From Roseihalotalea indica (GTDB lineage Bacteria; Bacteroidota; Bacteroidia; Cytophagales; Cyclobacteriaceae): a DNA stretch of 64,000 nucleotides. The number at the start of each line of letters is the position of its first letter. Positions within the stretch are counted from its first letter, which is position 1. Of this stretch, positions 14,980 to 24,510 are shown piece after piece. The notes under the pieces were generated by a model. The model was not told where the DNA came from, did no database searches, and saw only the letters and a program-made list of their open reading frames with translations. A program made the translations under genes and the position numbers. The DNA lies in contig NZ_JAINFL010000020.1 of assembly GCF_022458895.1 (NCBI RefSeq), positions 1 through 64,000 of the forward strand, given 5' to 3'.

Positions 14980-17900
14980 ATGAACAAAAGTCTGGCACTG
15001 TGTGCGGTAGTTTGGATTTTCGCAAGCTGCCAGCGGAGCGTCGATTTCTCGCCCGAGATAGAAACGCAACTGCCCGATCAGATCAGCTATAATTTCCACG
15101 TCAAACCCATTCTTTCCGACCGCTGTTTTGCCTGTCATGGCCCCGATAAAGCAGCTATTGAAGCAGGACTCAGCCTGAGCGATGAAAGCCTGGCTTTTTC
15201 GGAACTGGAAAGTGGCGAGCACGCGATCATACCGGGGAAGCCGTATAAAAGCGCCCTGGTCAGCCGCATCTTTTCCGATGACCCTGAAGTCCAGATGCCC
15301 CCTCCCGAATCTAATCTTTCCCTTACCGAATATGAAAAAGCGGTGTTGACGCGCTGGGTTGAACAGGGTGCGAACTACGAACCGCACTGGTCGTTTATTC
15401 AACCCAAAAAGCCCGAAGTGCCCAATGTTCAACAAACGGACTGGCCTAGTAATGAAGTTGACCAGTTTGTTTTGGCTACGCTTGAGCAAAAAGGTATGGA
15501 GCCTACTGAACGCGCTACCAAAGAAAAACTCATTCGCCGGGTCACCTTTGATCTAACCGGGTTACCACCCACTGTGAAAGAGGTAGATAATTTTCTGGCC
15601 GACACTTCGCCAGATGCTTATGAGAAACTGGTAGATCGCTTACTGCAATCTTCTCGCTACGGAGAGCGTATGGCAACCGAATGGCTGGATGTGGCTCGTT
15701 ATGCCGATAGCCACGGGTATCAGGATGATGGCATGCGCAACATGTGGCCCTGGCGCGATTGGGTAATTGAGTCGTTCAATGAGAATATGCCTTACGATCA
15801 ATTTATTACCTGGCAGTTAGCGGGTGATATGCTGCCCGAGGCTACGCAGGAACAGAAACTAGCCAGCGGTTTTAACCGCAACCATCTGCAAAGCCAGGAA
15901 GGTGGAATTGTTTCCGAAGAATACCGGGTGGAGTATGTAGCTGACCGGGCCAATACCCTCGGTAAGGCATTTTTAGGATTAACGGTTGAGTGCGCCCGTT
16001 GCCACGATCATAAGTATGATCCGATCTCTCAGGAAGAATATTATTCTCTCTACGCATTCTTCAACAGCATCAACGAAGCCGGGCAGATCCCCTACATGGG
16101 CGAAGCCAGCCCCACTGTAATGCTGACCGATGAGGAGACAGATGAGAAATTAGCCTTTTTGCAGGAAAAAATCCGTGAGCAGGAAGACAGGGTAGATACT
16201 GATCAGAAGGAATATCAGAAGCGGTTTACCCAATGGCTGGAACAGGCGCAAGCCAGTGCTGCTGCCCGTAAAGTAACGCTTACCCACGAAGTAGGACACT
16301 ACCCGCTGGACAATCCGGTGGATAACAAATTCCGAAACCTGGCTAACCGGAAACTTCCGGCGGACATGGTGGTGAGCCAGAAAGACAAAGAACCCGAGAT
16401 TGTGGAAGGCAAGTTTGGCAAAGCCCTTCGGCTGGTAGGAGATAGCTATGTGGATTTGGGAGATAAGATGGGCTTCTTCGAGCGAAACGAGCCATTTACC
16501 ATCAGCCTGTGGTTCAAGCCACTTAAAGATAGTCTGGAAGGACCTGTCTTCTCCAAATCAGGGGGGCTATACAACGGAAACCGGGGGTATGACTTTACCC
16601 TTCGCACCGATGGCACTATCTCAGCCAGCCTCAACCATACCTGGCCCGCTAACAGTATTGAAATCCGAACGCTAGACAAAGTGCCCGTAGGCGAATGGAA
16701 CCATCTGGTGATGGCTTACGACGGTTCCAGCCAGGCAGAGGGACTGATCGTCTATTTAAATGGTGAACCTATGCGGCGCGAAGTGGTCACTGACCATCTG
16801 AAACGTAGTATTCTCACCTATGGGAAAGATAAAGAGACCTGGGGTAGCCCGGCAAACCTGCGTATTGGTAAACGTTTTGAAGAGACGCTAGACGGAGCCG
16901 TGGCGGATGAATTTCGAATATTTGACCGTAAACTGACCGCGGTGGAAGTCGCTGAGCTGTATGGCGAGCAGGACCCCGTGCTGGCTTTTCTGGAGTCGGA
17001 GAACCATGAGGACTTACTGGATTATTATCTTCATAATAACGATCAGTCTTACCAAGCGTCTTTCTCTCAGCTTACCCGGTTACGAGGCGAGGAGAACGAG
17101 GTGTTAAGTGCCTTACCCGAAGTCATGGTGATGGGTGAATTAAGTGAGCCGCGTCCAACATTCATACTGGACCGGGGCGTGTACGATGCGCCCACTAAGC
17201 GAGTATATCCGACTACGCCCACCAGTGTGCTGGAGTTTCCTGATAGTTTGCCTAAGAACCGCTTGGGCTTAGCCCAATGGTTGGTTCATGAAGATAACCC
17301 TCTGACGGCCCGGGTGGCGGTGAACCGCTACTGGCAAATGCTCTTTGGCCGGGGGTTGGTAAAAACTTCCGATGACTTTGGCAACCAGGGAGAACTGCCT
17401 TCTCACCCTGAACTACTCGATTGGCTGGCCATCCGCTTCCGGGAATCCGGGTGGGATGTGAAAGCGTTTTTACGAATGTTAGTCACCTCCGCTACCTATC
17501 AGCAGTCATCCGTAGCCACTCCTGAATTGCGAGAAAAGGATGCCGAGAATGTATGGCTGGCGCGTGGTCCCAGTTACCGTATGCCCGTTGAGATGATCCG
17601 CGATAACGCGCTGGCGGCTAGCGGTTTGCTCAACGATTCTATCGGTGGGCCCAGTGTAAAACCCTACCAGCCGGAAGGGCTATGGGAAGCCCTGGCTACC
17701 CGTAATGCCACCAAATACATACCGGATACGGGAGATAAACTGTACCGGAGGGGCCTATACACCATCTGGAAACGCAGTTCGCCACCGCCTTCTATGGTGA
17801 GCTTTGATGCCTCAGAAAAATACCTTTGTACAGTAAAACGGCAAAAAACCAACACACCATTGCAAGCCCTGGTACTGCTAAACGATCCGCAGTACGTAGA

Positions 17901-18201
17901 AGCTGCTCGCCTGATTGCCGAACGCATGGTGAAGGAAGGGGGAGCGGATTTAGACGAACAGATACGCTTTGGCTTTCGTGCTTTAACCAGTCGTGAACCG
18001 GATGCAAAGGAGCTGGAATTATTAGAGCGATTATATCAGGAGGAAAAGATAGCTTTTGAAGAGGAACCCGCCAGTGCAGATAGCCTGCTTCAGGTAGGAG
18101 AGTACGTACGGGATAAAACAATTCCGGCCGATAAACTTGCAGCTTTAACAGTAATAGCAAGCACCTTGGTAAACTATGATGAAGCGGTATATAAGCGGTA
18201 G
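14980..18201 (+). CDS. PSD1/PSCyt1 cytochrome c domain lipoprotein with LamG insert
   Basis: A 1073-residue protein of the planctomycete-type cytochrome family. The N-terminus has a lipobox-like ASC (C17), then one haem c motif C49FAC52H53 in the PSCyt1 domain, a DUF1549 region (about 150-370), a LamG/concanavalin-like insert (about 430-670) and a C-terminal DUF1553/PSD1 region. Such proteins sit in polysaccharide and sulfatase/rhamnose loci of marine bacteria and are thought to oxidise sugar-derived substrates, though the reaction is not established. A DUF1501 partner and rhamnose mutarotase follow downstream, supporting that context. Confidence 0.88.
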   Translation: MNKSLALCAVVWIFASCQRSVDFSPEIETQLPDQISYNFHVKPILSDRCFACHGPDKAAIEAGLSLSDESLAFSELESGEHAIIPGKPYKSALVSRIFSDDPEVQMPPPESNLSLTEYEKAVLTRWVEQGANYEPHWSFIQPKKPEVPNVQQTDWPSNEVDQFVLATLEQKGMEPTERATKEKLIRRVTFDLTGLPPTVKEVDNFLADTSPDAYEKLVDRLLQSSRYGERMATEWLDVARYADSHGYQDDGMRNMWPWRDWVIESFNENMPYDQFITWQLAGDMLPEATQEQKLASGFNRNHLQSQEGGIVSEEYRVEYVADRANTLGKAFLGLTVECARCHDHKYDPISQEEYYSLYAFFNSINEAGQIPYMGEASPTVMLTDEETDEKLAFLQEKIREQEDRVDTDQKEYQKRFTQWLEQAQASAAARKVTLTHEVGHYPLDNPVDNKFRNLANRKLPADMVVSQKDKEPEIVEGKFGKALRLVGDSYVDLGDKMGFFERNEPFTISLWFKPLKDSLEGPVFSKSGGLYNGNRGYDFTLRTDGTISASLNHTWPANSIEIRTLDKVPVGEWNHLVMAYDGSSQAEGLIVYLNGEPMRREVVTDHLKRSILTYGKDKETWGSPANLRIGKRFEETLDGAVADEFRIFDRKLTAVEVAELYGEQDPVLAFLESENHEDLLDYYLHNNDQSYQASFSQLTRLRGEENEVLSALPEVMVMGELSEPRPTFILDRGVYDAPTKRVYPTTPTSVLEFPDSLPKNRLGLAQWLVHEDNPLTARVAVNRYWQMLFGRGLVKTSDDFGNQGELPSHPELLDWLAIRFRESGWDVKAFLRMLVTSATYQQSSVATPELREKDAENVWLARGPSYRMPVEMIRDNALAASGLLNDSIGGPSVKPYQPEGLWEALATRNATKYIPDTGDKLYRRGLYTIWKRSSPPPSMVSFDASEKYLCTVKRQKTNTPLQALVLLNDPQYVEAARLIAERMVKEGGADLDEQIRFGFRALTSREPDAKELELLERLYQEEKIAFEEEPASADSLLQVGEYVRDKTIPADKLAALTVIASTLVNYDEAVYKR

Positions 18202-18211
18202 GGTTCGTAGT

Positions 18212-18674
18212 GCTCGATGGTTCCATTGCTAGATTGTTAAGAAAGAGACTGAGTATGGAAATTGATAAAGAAAAATACTTAAAGTAAGTAATATCGATGC
18301 TTATCGAGTTGCTTTCCACCTCAGTAACTTAGTCTGGAATGAAGTTATCCGCTGGGATTACTTTGCTAAAGATACCGTTGGGAAACAGTTTGTAAATGCG
18401 GTAGATAGTATATCAGCCAACATTGCTGAGGGCTTTGGAAGATATCATAAAAAAGACAAAATCAAGTTTTATCGGTATGCCAGCGGGTCGTTAAAGGAAG
18501 CTTTAGACTGGAACGAAAAATCAAGAGTAAGATCATTGATAGATCAAGTTACTTATGATACATTTTTCAAAGAACTAAGTTCGCTACCAAAACTTATTAA
18601 TCAACTCATCAAATATACTAACCTTGTTCTTAAGTCATAATTTAGTTAGCCATTGAACAATAGAACTATCGAGC
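18212..18674. mobile_element. Putative element: four-helix-bundle gene with 29-bp imperfect inverted ends
   Basis: Ends at 18212-18240 and 18646-18674 are inverted relative to each other with 22 of 29 matches (both outer ends read GCTCGAT). They enclose the frameshifted S23-like gene. The unit sits exactly between the PSD1 stop and the DUF1501 start, a pair normally adjacent. The arrangement recalls intervening sequences of 23S rRNA that carry S23 ORFs between complementary ends. Mobility is an inference. Confidence 0.5.
18255..18640 (+). pseudogene. Four-helix-bundle (S23 / avd-like) protein, frameshifted near its N-terminus
   Basis: The ATG at 18255 opens ten codons (MEIDKEKYLK) before TAA at 18285. 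Shifting frame by -1 at about 18284 gives an uninterrupted 118-residue continuation to TAA at 18638, with the family core SISANIAEGFGRY and a WNEKSRVRSLI segment. Together they make a normal-length four-helix-bundle protein of the 23S rRNA intervening-sequence family (about 120-130 aa). No start codon exists in the main frame, so it is probably disabled by a one-base change, unless the CTTAAAG site promotes frameshifting or the base is a sequence error. Members are small RNA-associated or structural proteins of uncertain function. Confidence 0.75.
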
Positions 18675-18675
18675 T

Positions 18676-20130
18676 ATGAAACTACTTCATAACCAACATA
18701 TTGACCGACGGGATTTTTTAAGCAAGACTTCCCTTGGGCTGGGCAGTGTAGCCCTGGCATCGCTGTTAGGTCCGTCAAAACTATTTGGTAAAGCTGGCCC
18801 TATAACGGGTGGCGATCATGGGATTATTAACAACCTTCATTTTGCACCCAAAGCAAAGCGGGTGATTTATCTCTTCCAAAGCGGTGGGCCATCTCAACTG
18901 GAGACTTTTGATTATAAACCTACCCTGGCCGAGCGCGTAGGGGAAGAACTGCCTGATTCGGTTCGGGGCGGACAACGCCTGACCGGAATGACCGCCGGAC
19001 AAAAATCATTTCCACTGGCAGGGTCGGTATTCAATTTTGCCCAGTACGGAAAAAGCGGAGCCTGGGTTAGCGAACTGATGCCGCATACAGCTCAGATTGT
19101 GGATGAGCTTTGCTTCATCAAATCTATGCATACGGAGGCCATCAATCATGATCCGGCCATTACTTTTTTTCAAACTGGCTCTCAGCAAAATGGTCGGCCA
19201 TCTATTGGTTCGTGGATTAGCTACGGGCTGGGGAGTGATAATGAGAACCTTCCTTCTTTCTGCGTATTATTATCCCGGGGCCGAGAAGGAGGGCAGCCGT
19301 TGTACGCCAAACTATGGGGGAGTGGTTTTCTGCCATCATTACACCAGGGAGTACAGTTCCGGTCCGGCAAAGACCCGGTATTGTACCTCAATGATCCAGC
19401 CGGTATGAAAAAGACCAGCCGGCGGCGCATGCTGGATTATTTGAAAGAACTGCACGATATCCAGTACGAAAAGGTGATGGACCCGGAAATTAACTCGCGA
19501 ATAGCCCAGTATGAAATGGCCTATCGCATGCAGGCTTCCGTACCCGAAACCATGGACATTTCTCACGAGCCAGACTATATTTATGATATGTACGGTGAAG
19601 AATCGCGTAAGCCGGGTACTTTTGCCGCTAACTGTCTATTGGCCCGCCGCCTGATTGAAAAAGACGTAAAATTCGTGCAGCTCTACCATCAGGGCTGGGA
19701 CCAGCACGGTAACCTGCCCAATGATATTCAGATTATGTCAAAAAGCGTCGATCAACCTTCGGCAGCTTTGGTGATGGACCTGAAACAGCGCGGTCTTCTC
19801 GATGATACTCTGGTGATCTGGGGAGGAGAGTTTGGTCGAACTAACTACTCTCAGGGTCGGCTTACCAAAGAGAGTTATGGCCGCGACCATCACCCCCGAT
19901 GCTTTAGTATCTGGATGGCTGGGGGCGGAGTAAAAAAAGGTATTAGCTACGGAGAAACCTGTGAGTTTGGCTATAATATTGTAAAGAACCCCGTCCACGT
20001 GCACGATTTTCAGGCCACTCTGATGCACTTGCTAGGAGTAGACCATGAAAGGCTAACCTTCAAGCACCAGGGCCGCCGTTATAGGCTAACCGATGTGCAC
20101 GGAAAAGTGGTGAATGACATTATTGCTTAA
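18676..20130 (+). CDS. DUF1501 domain protein with Tat signal
   Basis: A 484-residue protein beginning with a twin-arginine-like signal (DRRDFLSKTSLGLGSVALASLL) and continuing as a full DUF1501 domain, a member of the alkaline-phosphatase/sulfatase-like superfamily. Recognisable segments include VIYLFQSGGPSQLETFDYKP and GGEFGRTNYSQG. It is the usual partner of PSD1 cytochrome proteins and is exported folded to the periplasm. The spacer to the PSD1 gene is occupied by the four-helix-bundle element. AACAATAGAAC lies 9 bp before the start codon. Substrate is unknown. Confidence 0.9.
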   Translation: MKLLHNQHIDRRDFLSKTSLGLGSVALASLLGPSKLFGKAGPITGGDHGIINNLHFAPKAKRVIYLFQSGGPSQLETFDYKPTLAERVGEELPDSVRGGQRLTGMTAGQKSFPLAGSVFNFAQYGKSGAWVSELMPHTAQIVDELCFIKSMHTEAINHDPAITFFQTGSQQNGRPSIGSWISYGLGSDNENLPSFCVLLSRGREGGQPLYAKLWGSGFLPSLHQGVQFRSGKDPVLYLNDPAGMKKTSRRRMLDYLKELHDIQYEKVMDPEINSRIAQYEMAYRMQASVPETMDISHEPDYIYDMYGEESRKPGTFAANCLLARRLIEKDVKFVQLYHQGWDQHGNLPNDIQIMSKSVDQPSAALVMDLKQRGLLDDTLVIWGGEFGRTNYSQGRLTKESYGRDHHPRCFSIWMAGGGVKKGISYGETCEFGYNIVKNPVHVHDFQATLMHLLGVDHERLTFKHQGRRYRLTDVHGKVVNDIIA

Positions 20131-20213
20131 TGCAAGCATTTTAGAGAGTAAAACTTCACCAACTTTGTAAATATTTTTACCTTCGGTCATTCTACGAAAC
20201 ATTTATTTTTTTT

Positions 20214-20528
20214 ATGAAACGAGTCGCTTTTAAAATGCAGTTGCTTCCAGGGTATGAGGAGGAATATCAGAAGAGACACGATGCTATCTGGCCAGAATTA
20301 GTAGAACTGCTACACCAAAACGGAATTAGTGATTACTATATCTTTCTTGACCCGGAGACTCATATTCTTTTTGCCACTTATATGCTCTCTGAGGATCATC
20401 AGAAAGACCGCCTGCCTCAGGAAGCCGTTATGAAAAAGTGGTGGGCCTATATGAAAGACATTATGGAAACTCATGAGGATAACTCTCCGGTTAGCAAAGC
20501 CCTTACCGATGTTTTCTATATGAAATAG
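20214..20528 (+). CDS. rhaM: L-rhamnose mutarotase
   Basis: A 104-residue dimeric ferredoxin-like enzyme interconverting alpha and beta L-rhamnose anomers. Family signatures seen are KMQLLPGYEEEYQKRHDAIWPEL (catalytic His region), YYIFLDPETHILFATY and KWWAYMKDIMET. Length equals the family norm. It follows the DUF1501 gene by 83 bp on the same strand and is closed by a terminator, so this group probably belongs to deoxysugar/rhamnose use, although the rest of the rhamnose pathway is not here. Confidence 0.93.
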   Translation: MKRVAFKMQLLPGYEEEYQKRHDAIWPELVELLHQNGISDYYIFLDPETHILFATYMLSEDHQKDRLPQEAVMKKWWAYMKDIMETHEDNSPVSKALTDVFYMK

Positions 20529-20557
20529 TAAGTACTCACTTGCTACGGAAAACAAAA

Positions 20558-20590
20558 AAGGCCCTTCTGTTTGTAAAACGGAAGGGCCTT
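20558..20590. terminator. Bidirectional terminator between rhaM and the TonB receptor
   Basis: A 15-bp stem with a single G-T wobble and GTA loop; A-rich on the left (AAAAAA before) and T-containing on the right. It lies between the convergent rhaM and TonB receptor genes and can serve both. Confidence 0.8.
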
Positions 20591-20611
20591 CTTTAAGAGA
20601 GAGGATTACTA

Positions 20612-22708
20612 TTAGAAATTGTAGCTGGCTCCAAACAGAATTGAACGGGCAGTACGATCAGTACCGTAGAATTCCCGGGTTTCACTGCCGAGCAGATTTC
20701 TTGCATTCACATAAAGCCTCAATTTATCAATTACATTATAAGAAACTTTGCTGTTCAAGAGCATTTTACCATCAATCTGACCAACCCCTATCGTAGATTC
20801 TTGCTGTAACTCTTGTTCATTATATAGTGTGTGTCCACTGAAGAAGTAGGCGTTAAGATTAATAGTCCACTTCTTGCTGGCTTTATAATTGGCGTAAAAA
20901 CCTCCGTATACTGAGGGAGTGCTTTTTTGATCTTCATCTACCGTAGTATATATATTGGTAGGGTTCTGAACAGAATCAATAGGCAATGCATTAAAACCAA
21001 GCGGTCGATCTTGCACCTTTGTCTGCTGGAATGTTACAAAGGGTTTTAGCTGAAGTCTGGTATTAGCTACATAATTTGCTGATAGGGTAAGCCCATATTG
21101 CGTAGCCGTAAGAGGCAAATTCTTATAGCCTATTGTTACAGTTGGTGGTGCACTAGGATCCGTGCCGAATTCAATACCCGTAACCAAGAAAAGGCTTAGA
21201 TGCTCCAAATGCTGGCGAAATATATCAGCGTCTATTGATAGATTATTAGAAAACTGAGTCCGAAAACCAAGCTCGCTCATTGTTACCGAAGCCAATTTTA
21301 GCTCCTCATCTTCCGATGAGAAAAAAGTAGGTGCCCAAAATACACTATTGGTAGATCTAGACTGAGCGCCTCGTAATACATACTTGTCCTGTATGGTATA
21401 TGTGGTAGCTAACTGATACGAAAGATAAGCTTTATCTAAGGTGTTGAATTTATCTACCCTCCCTGCGGCAATAATACGCCAGTTTTCCAGGGGATGATAA
21501 TCTCCTTGTAACGATCCTGCTACTGAACCAAAAGAAGTTGTGGGAGCAGCCCCAAAAACACTAACTGCATATTCTATATCCTGGTAGTTAAAACCAGGGC
21601 GGAAGCTTAGCTTGTCATGCACCTGCCACTGATAATCAACTGTGGCATCAGTAATAGCAAAACCCACAGGAGTTGCAACGGGACCAGTTTCTTGCATCAG
21701 GTAATAATCTCCTTCACTATGAGAGATCCGTGCATTTAACCCATATATCTGCCCTGCCAGATTTACATAGTTGGAGGAACCACCGTTAGTAGTTAAATGA
21801 AGGGGCGCTCTGTTGCTAAGGTAGGCTTTTTGCACATCAGCATCCTGCATACCCGCTGAGAGGTCAAAGCTTATATTCTCATTGGCCTTATAGTTGATAA
21901 AAGCATTGAGTCCGTATTTTTCTTGGGCCAGTGAAGGGTCCGGATAGCTCAGGTCTGCGTCTGCTATTTCGCTCAGATCGGCTGAGAATTTGTCATCAGC
22001 TAAAAAGTAATACTGATCGTCAAATCGCTCTCGATTCTGATAGTTGCCCGACACTGTTACATGAAGCTTATCACTGAAGCCATAGCCTAAAGCAAGATTG
22101 CCTACGGTAGTTTGTCCAGGAGCTATTTGAGCATTGGCTGAGGTATACAAGCCTTCTTTTTGAGGTGTACGGGTAATAATATTAATTACTCCCGTTACAG
22201 CATTAGGGCCAAAAAGAGGAGCTGCCGGACCACGCACAATTTCAATTCTCTCTATATCAATCAGGTCTATTGATAGTAATTCCCAGAAAGTACCTCCCTG
22301 CTCATAACTAAATACAGGCCGGTTATTAACCATCACCAAGGTATATTTATTTTGCTGGTCTACAGTATTGGTATAGCGTGCGGTATTCTCCAGACCTCGA
22401 AGGTGTATATCATAGTTGCCATTAGACATCTCACGAACAATCACACCTGGGCATAACCTAAGTGCTTCTGGGATGGATGTTATTCCTGAACTTGCAATTT
22501 CTTCCCGGCTGATAGAGTAACTGGATACAGGAGCCTCAAATAAAGATTCTGACTTTTTAGTAGCAGAGACGATCTCAACATTCATGAGTTCTTCCAGTGA
22601 CATTTCAAAGAGGTCTTCTTCATCTACTTCCTGAGCAAAGCTCTGCATACTGTAAAGTATGGAGGTGCTTAGGCCAATAGCCTTAAGCAAAGAGTAATAC
22701 TGCTTCAT
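20612..22708 (-). CDS. TonB-dependent outer-membrane receptor
   Basis: A 698-residue receptor with a signal peptide (cleavage near AQEVDEED), the DLFEMSLEELMNVEIVSATKK lead-in typical of one TonB-receptor subgroup, a plug domain (about 55-175, including IERIEIVRGPAAPLFGPNAVTGVINIIT) and a 22-strand-type barrel ending in SILFGASYNF with a terminal Phe. It imports a ligand using TonB energy; the ligand cannot be deduced. The YfiR gene 40 bp upstream on the same strand suggests a signalling-linked rather than purely nutritional role. Confidence 0.9.
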   Translation of the reverse strand: MKQYYSLLKAIGLSTSILYSMQSFAQEVDEEDLFEMSLEELMNVEIVSATKKSESLFEAPVSSYSISREEIASSGITSIPEALRLCPGVIVREMSNGNYDIHLRGLENTARYTNTVDQQNKYTLVMVNNRPVFSYEQGGTFWELLSIDLIDIERIEIVRGPAAPLFGPNAVTGVINIITRTPQKEGLYTSANAQIAPGQTTVGNLALGYGFSDKLHVTVSGNYQNRERFDDQYYFLADDKFSADLSEIADADLSYPDPSLAQEKYGLNAFINYKANENISFDLSAGMQDADVQKAYLSNRAPLHLTTNGGSSNYVNLAGQIYGLNARISHSEGDYYLMQETGPVATPVGFAITDATVDYQWQVHDKLSFRPGFNYQDIEYAVSVFGAAPTTSFGSVAGSLQGDYHPLENWRIIAAGRVDKFNTLDKAYLSYQLATTYTIQDKYVLRGAQSRSTNSVFWAPTFFSSEDEELKLASVTMSELGFRTQFSNNLSIDADIFRQHLEHLSLFLVTGIEFGTDPSAPPTVTIGYKNLPLTATQYGLTLSANYVANTRLQLKPFVTFQQTKVQDRPLGFNALPIDSVQNPTNIYTTVDEDQKSTPSVYGGFYANYKASKKWTINLNAYFFSGHTLYNEQELQQESTIGVGQIDGKMLLNSKVSYNVIDKLRLYVNARNLLGSETREFYGTDRTARSILFGASYNF

Positions 22709-22748
22709 CGTGATTTAATTGGTTCGTATTAATGAAATGATATTGGTG

Positions 22749-23267
22749 TTAAAGTACCTTACCCATATTGTACAGGGCAGTCATTACTTTCAGTTGATTC
22801 GCTTCTAGTACTTTTTTGTTGAGCACAAACCCTAGTTTAGAAGACTGCTTGGTAAAACTAATACCAGCTCCCTGCGCAGCCAGATTCTCCTCTGTTACCA
22901 CGAGTATACCTTGCTTAGCGCTCGTTGAGACTACTTCGGAAAGTTGAGAGGAGTTGGATTTTGGTAGATATACTACCTGGCAACTTTGCACTTCTGATGG
23001 TGTAGTAATACTTTTTGCCACGACGTCCTTACCTTGTACTTTTTTGCCTTTCATGTCCTTCTGAAGAATATTCAGTACGGTGTTATTGCCGTATACTCCA
23101 ATGACAATTTGGTCATCTGAATGACTCCAATCCACATACTTGGTAAAACTGTAAAGAAACACAGCTTTCATTTTATCTTCAGTAGTTTGAGCATACAGTG
23201 GTTGAGTGACTTCTAGCCAGCCCCAAAGTAAAACAAACAGCAAAACCAATATTCTTCTCTGGATCAT
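22749..23267 (-). CDS. YfiR-family periplasmic protein (DUF4154)
   Basis: About 172 residues from the preferred start at 23267 (MIQRRILVLLFVLLW, a signal peptide ending near LYAQ); the frame is open to an ATG at 23312. Family segments include KAVFLYSFTKYVDWS, IVIGVYGNN and SKLGFVLNKKVLEANQLKV. In Pseudomonas, YfiR is the periplasmic inhibitor of the diguanylate cyclase YfiN; here no cyclase is adjacent and the partner is a TonB receptor. The two genes appear co-transcribed, and this YfiR may couple receptor or envelope state to another sensor. Confidence 0.85.
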   Translation of the reverse strand: MIQRRILVLLFVLLWGWLEVTQPLYAQTTEDKMKAVFLYSFTKYVDWSHSDDQIVIGVYGNNTVLNILQKDMKGKKVQGKDVVAKSITTPSEVQSCQVVYLPKSNSSQLSEVVSTSAKQGILVVTEENLAAQGAGISFTKQSSKLGFVLNKKVLEANQLKVMTALYNMGKVL

Positions 23268-23574
23268 AATGTAACTAGATTGATGCTGGACAAACCTAGT
23301 AAATTCGTTCACTGCAAATAAGACTTATACTCAAGCCATATTACTCATGTACCTTTTCATAAGCCATAATACCTGAGTATTACTACGTATTATTCTTGGC
23401 GAGAGCTAGGAGTTAGCGGGCAATGTTAAATCAGCTAAAAGAAGGTATCTGAGCGTGTAATATCTTCGCTAAATAATTAATGCTAAAAGTGCTTTAGTAG
23501 TATATAAGCTTTTATATAGTGCAAGTAGTATAAGAAAAATTATCTACCTTATCCGCGAAACAAAATAACCCGAC

Positions 23575-24510
23575 ATGTCCATTGCGATTGCGCTCCACGG
23601 CGGCGCAGGAACCATTCTTCGTACGGAAATGAATCATGAAAAAGAGGTTCTTTATACTACAGCATTGCAAGAAGCGTTACACGCTGGCTACCATCATCTC
23701 GCTGAACGGGGGACTGCACTGGATGCTGTAGAAATAGCTGTGAAAATTTTGGAAGATTGCCCTCTGTTTAATGCTGGTAAAGGTTCAGTATTTACTGCTA
23801 AAGGAACTCACGAAATGGATGCTTCTATCATGGATGGACGTAACTGTGCTGCAGGGGCAGTATCTTTGGTTACCGGCGTGAAAAACCCTATCCGGCTAGC
23901 TCGTTTAGTGATGGAAAAGTCGGAGCATGTGTTTCTGGCTGGTTCCGGAGCCATAGAGTTTGCCCGACAGATGCAGTGTGAGTTTGCTGATGAAGCCTAT
24001 TTCTATGATCAGTATCGTTACGATCAGTGGCAAAAGCTGAAAGATACTGATCAGTTTCAACTGGATCATTCGGTGGTGATGGAACACAAGCCAAAAAAGA
24101 TGGGCACGGTAGGTGCGGTAGCTTGTGATGCTCAAGGAAATATTGCGGCAGCTACTTCTACTGGCGGGATGACCAATAAGCGTTGGGGGCGGATCGGAGA
24201 TAGCCCGGTAATTGGATCAGGCACTTATGCCAATAACCTGACCTGCGCGGTGTCGTGTACAGGAAGTGGTGAATACTTTTTGCGGGGAGTGGTGGCTTAT
24301 GACGTTTCCTGCCTGATAGAATATAAAAATTATTCCTTAACCCAGGCCTGCCGGGAAGTCGTTTACGACCGTCTTCCGAAATTGGGCGGCGATGGTGGTT
24401 TGGTTGCCATAAATGCTATGGGAGAGGTAAGTATGCCTTTCAATACGGAAGGAATGTACCGAGCCTCCAAAACCCCTACTGCCGAGGTGATCTCGATCTA
24501 CGGCGACTGA
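23575..24510 (+). CDS. iaaA: Isoaspartyl peptidase / plant-type asparaginase
   Basis: A 311-residue Ntn-hydrolase precursor. Autocleavage before the nucleophile Thr (about T178, in MGTVGAVACD) would give alpha and beta subunits; GGMTNKRWGRIGDSPVIGSGTYA is the conserved substrate-pocket region. It hydrolyses beta-Asp dipeptides. Beside cyanophycinase and cyanophycin synthetase, its evident role is splitting the beta-Asp-Arg dipeptide released from cyanophycin. The 3' end overlaps the convergent cyanophycinase gene by 35 bp. Confidence 0.92.
   Translation: MSIAIALHGGAGTILRTEMNHEKEVLYTTALQEALHAGYHHLAERGTALDAVEIAVKILEDCPLFNAGKGSVFTAKGTHEMDASIMDGRNCAAGAVSLVTGVKNPIRLARLVMEKSEHVFLAGSGAIEFARQMQCEFADEAYFYDQYRYDQWQKLKDTDQFQLDHSVVMEHKPKKMGTVGAVACDAQGNIAAATSTGGMTNKRWGRIGDSPVIGSGTYANNLTCAVSCTGSGEYFLRGVVAYDVSCLIEYKNYSLTQACREVVYDRLPKLGGDGGLVAINAMGEVSMPFNTEGMYRASKTPTAEVISIYGD

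Noticed and set aside
18276..18287. Programmed -1 frameshift in the four-helix-bundle gene
   Set aside because: CTTAAAG only partly fits a slippery heptamer and no downstream stem is evident; a simple one-base lesion is more likely.
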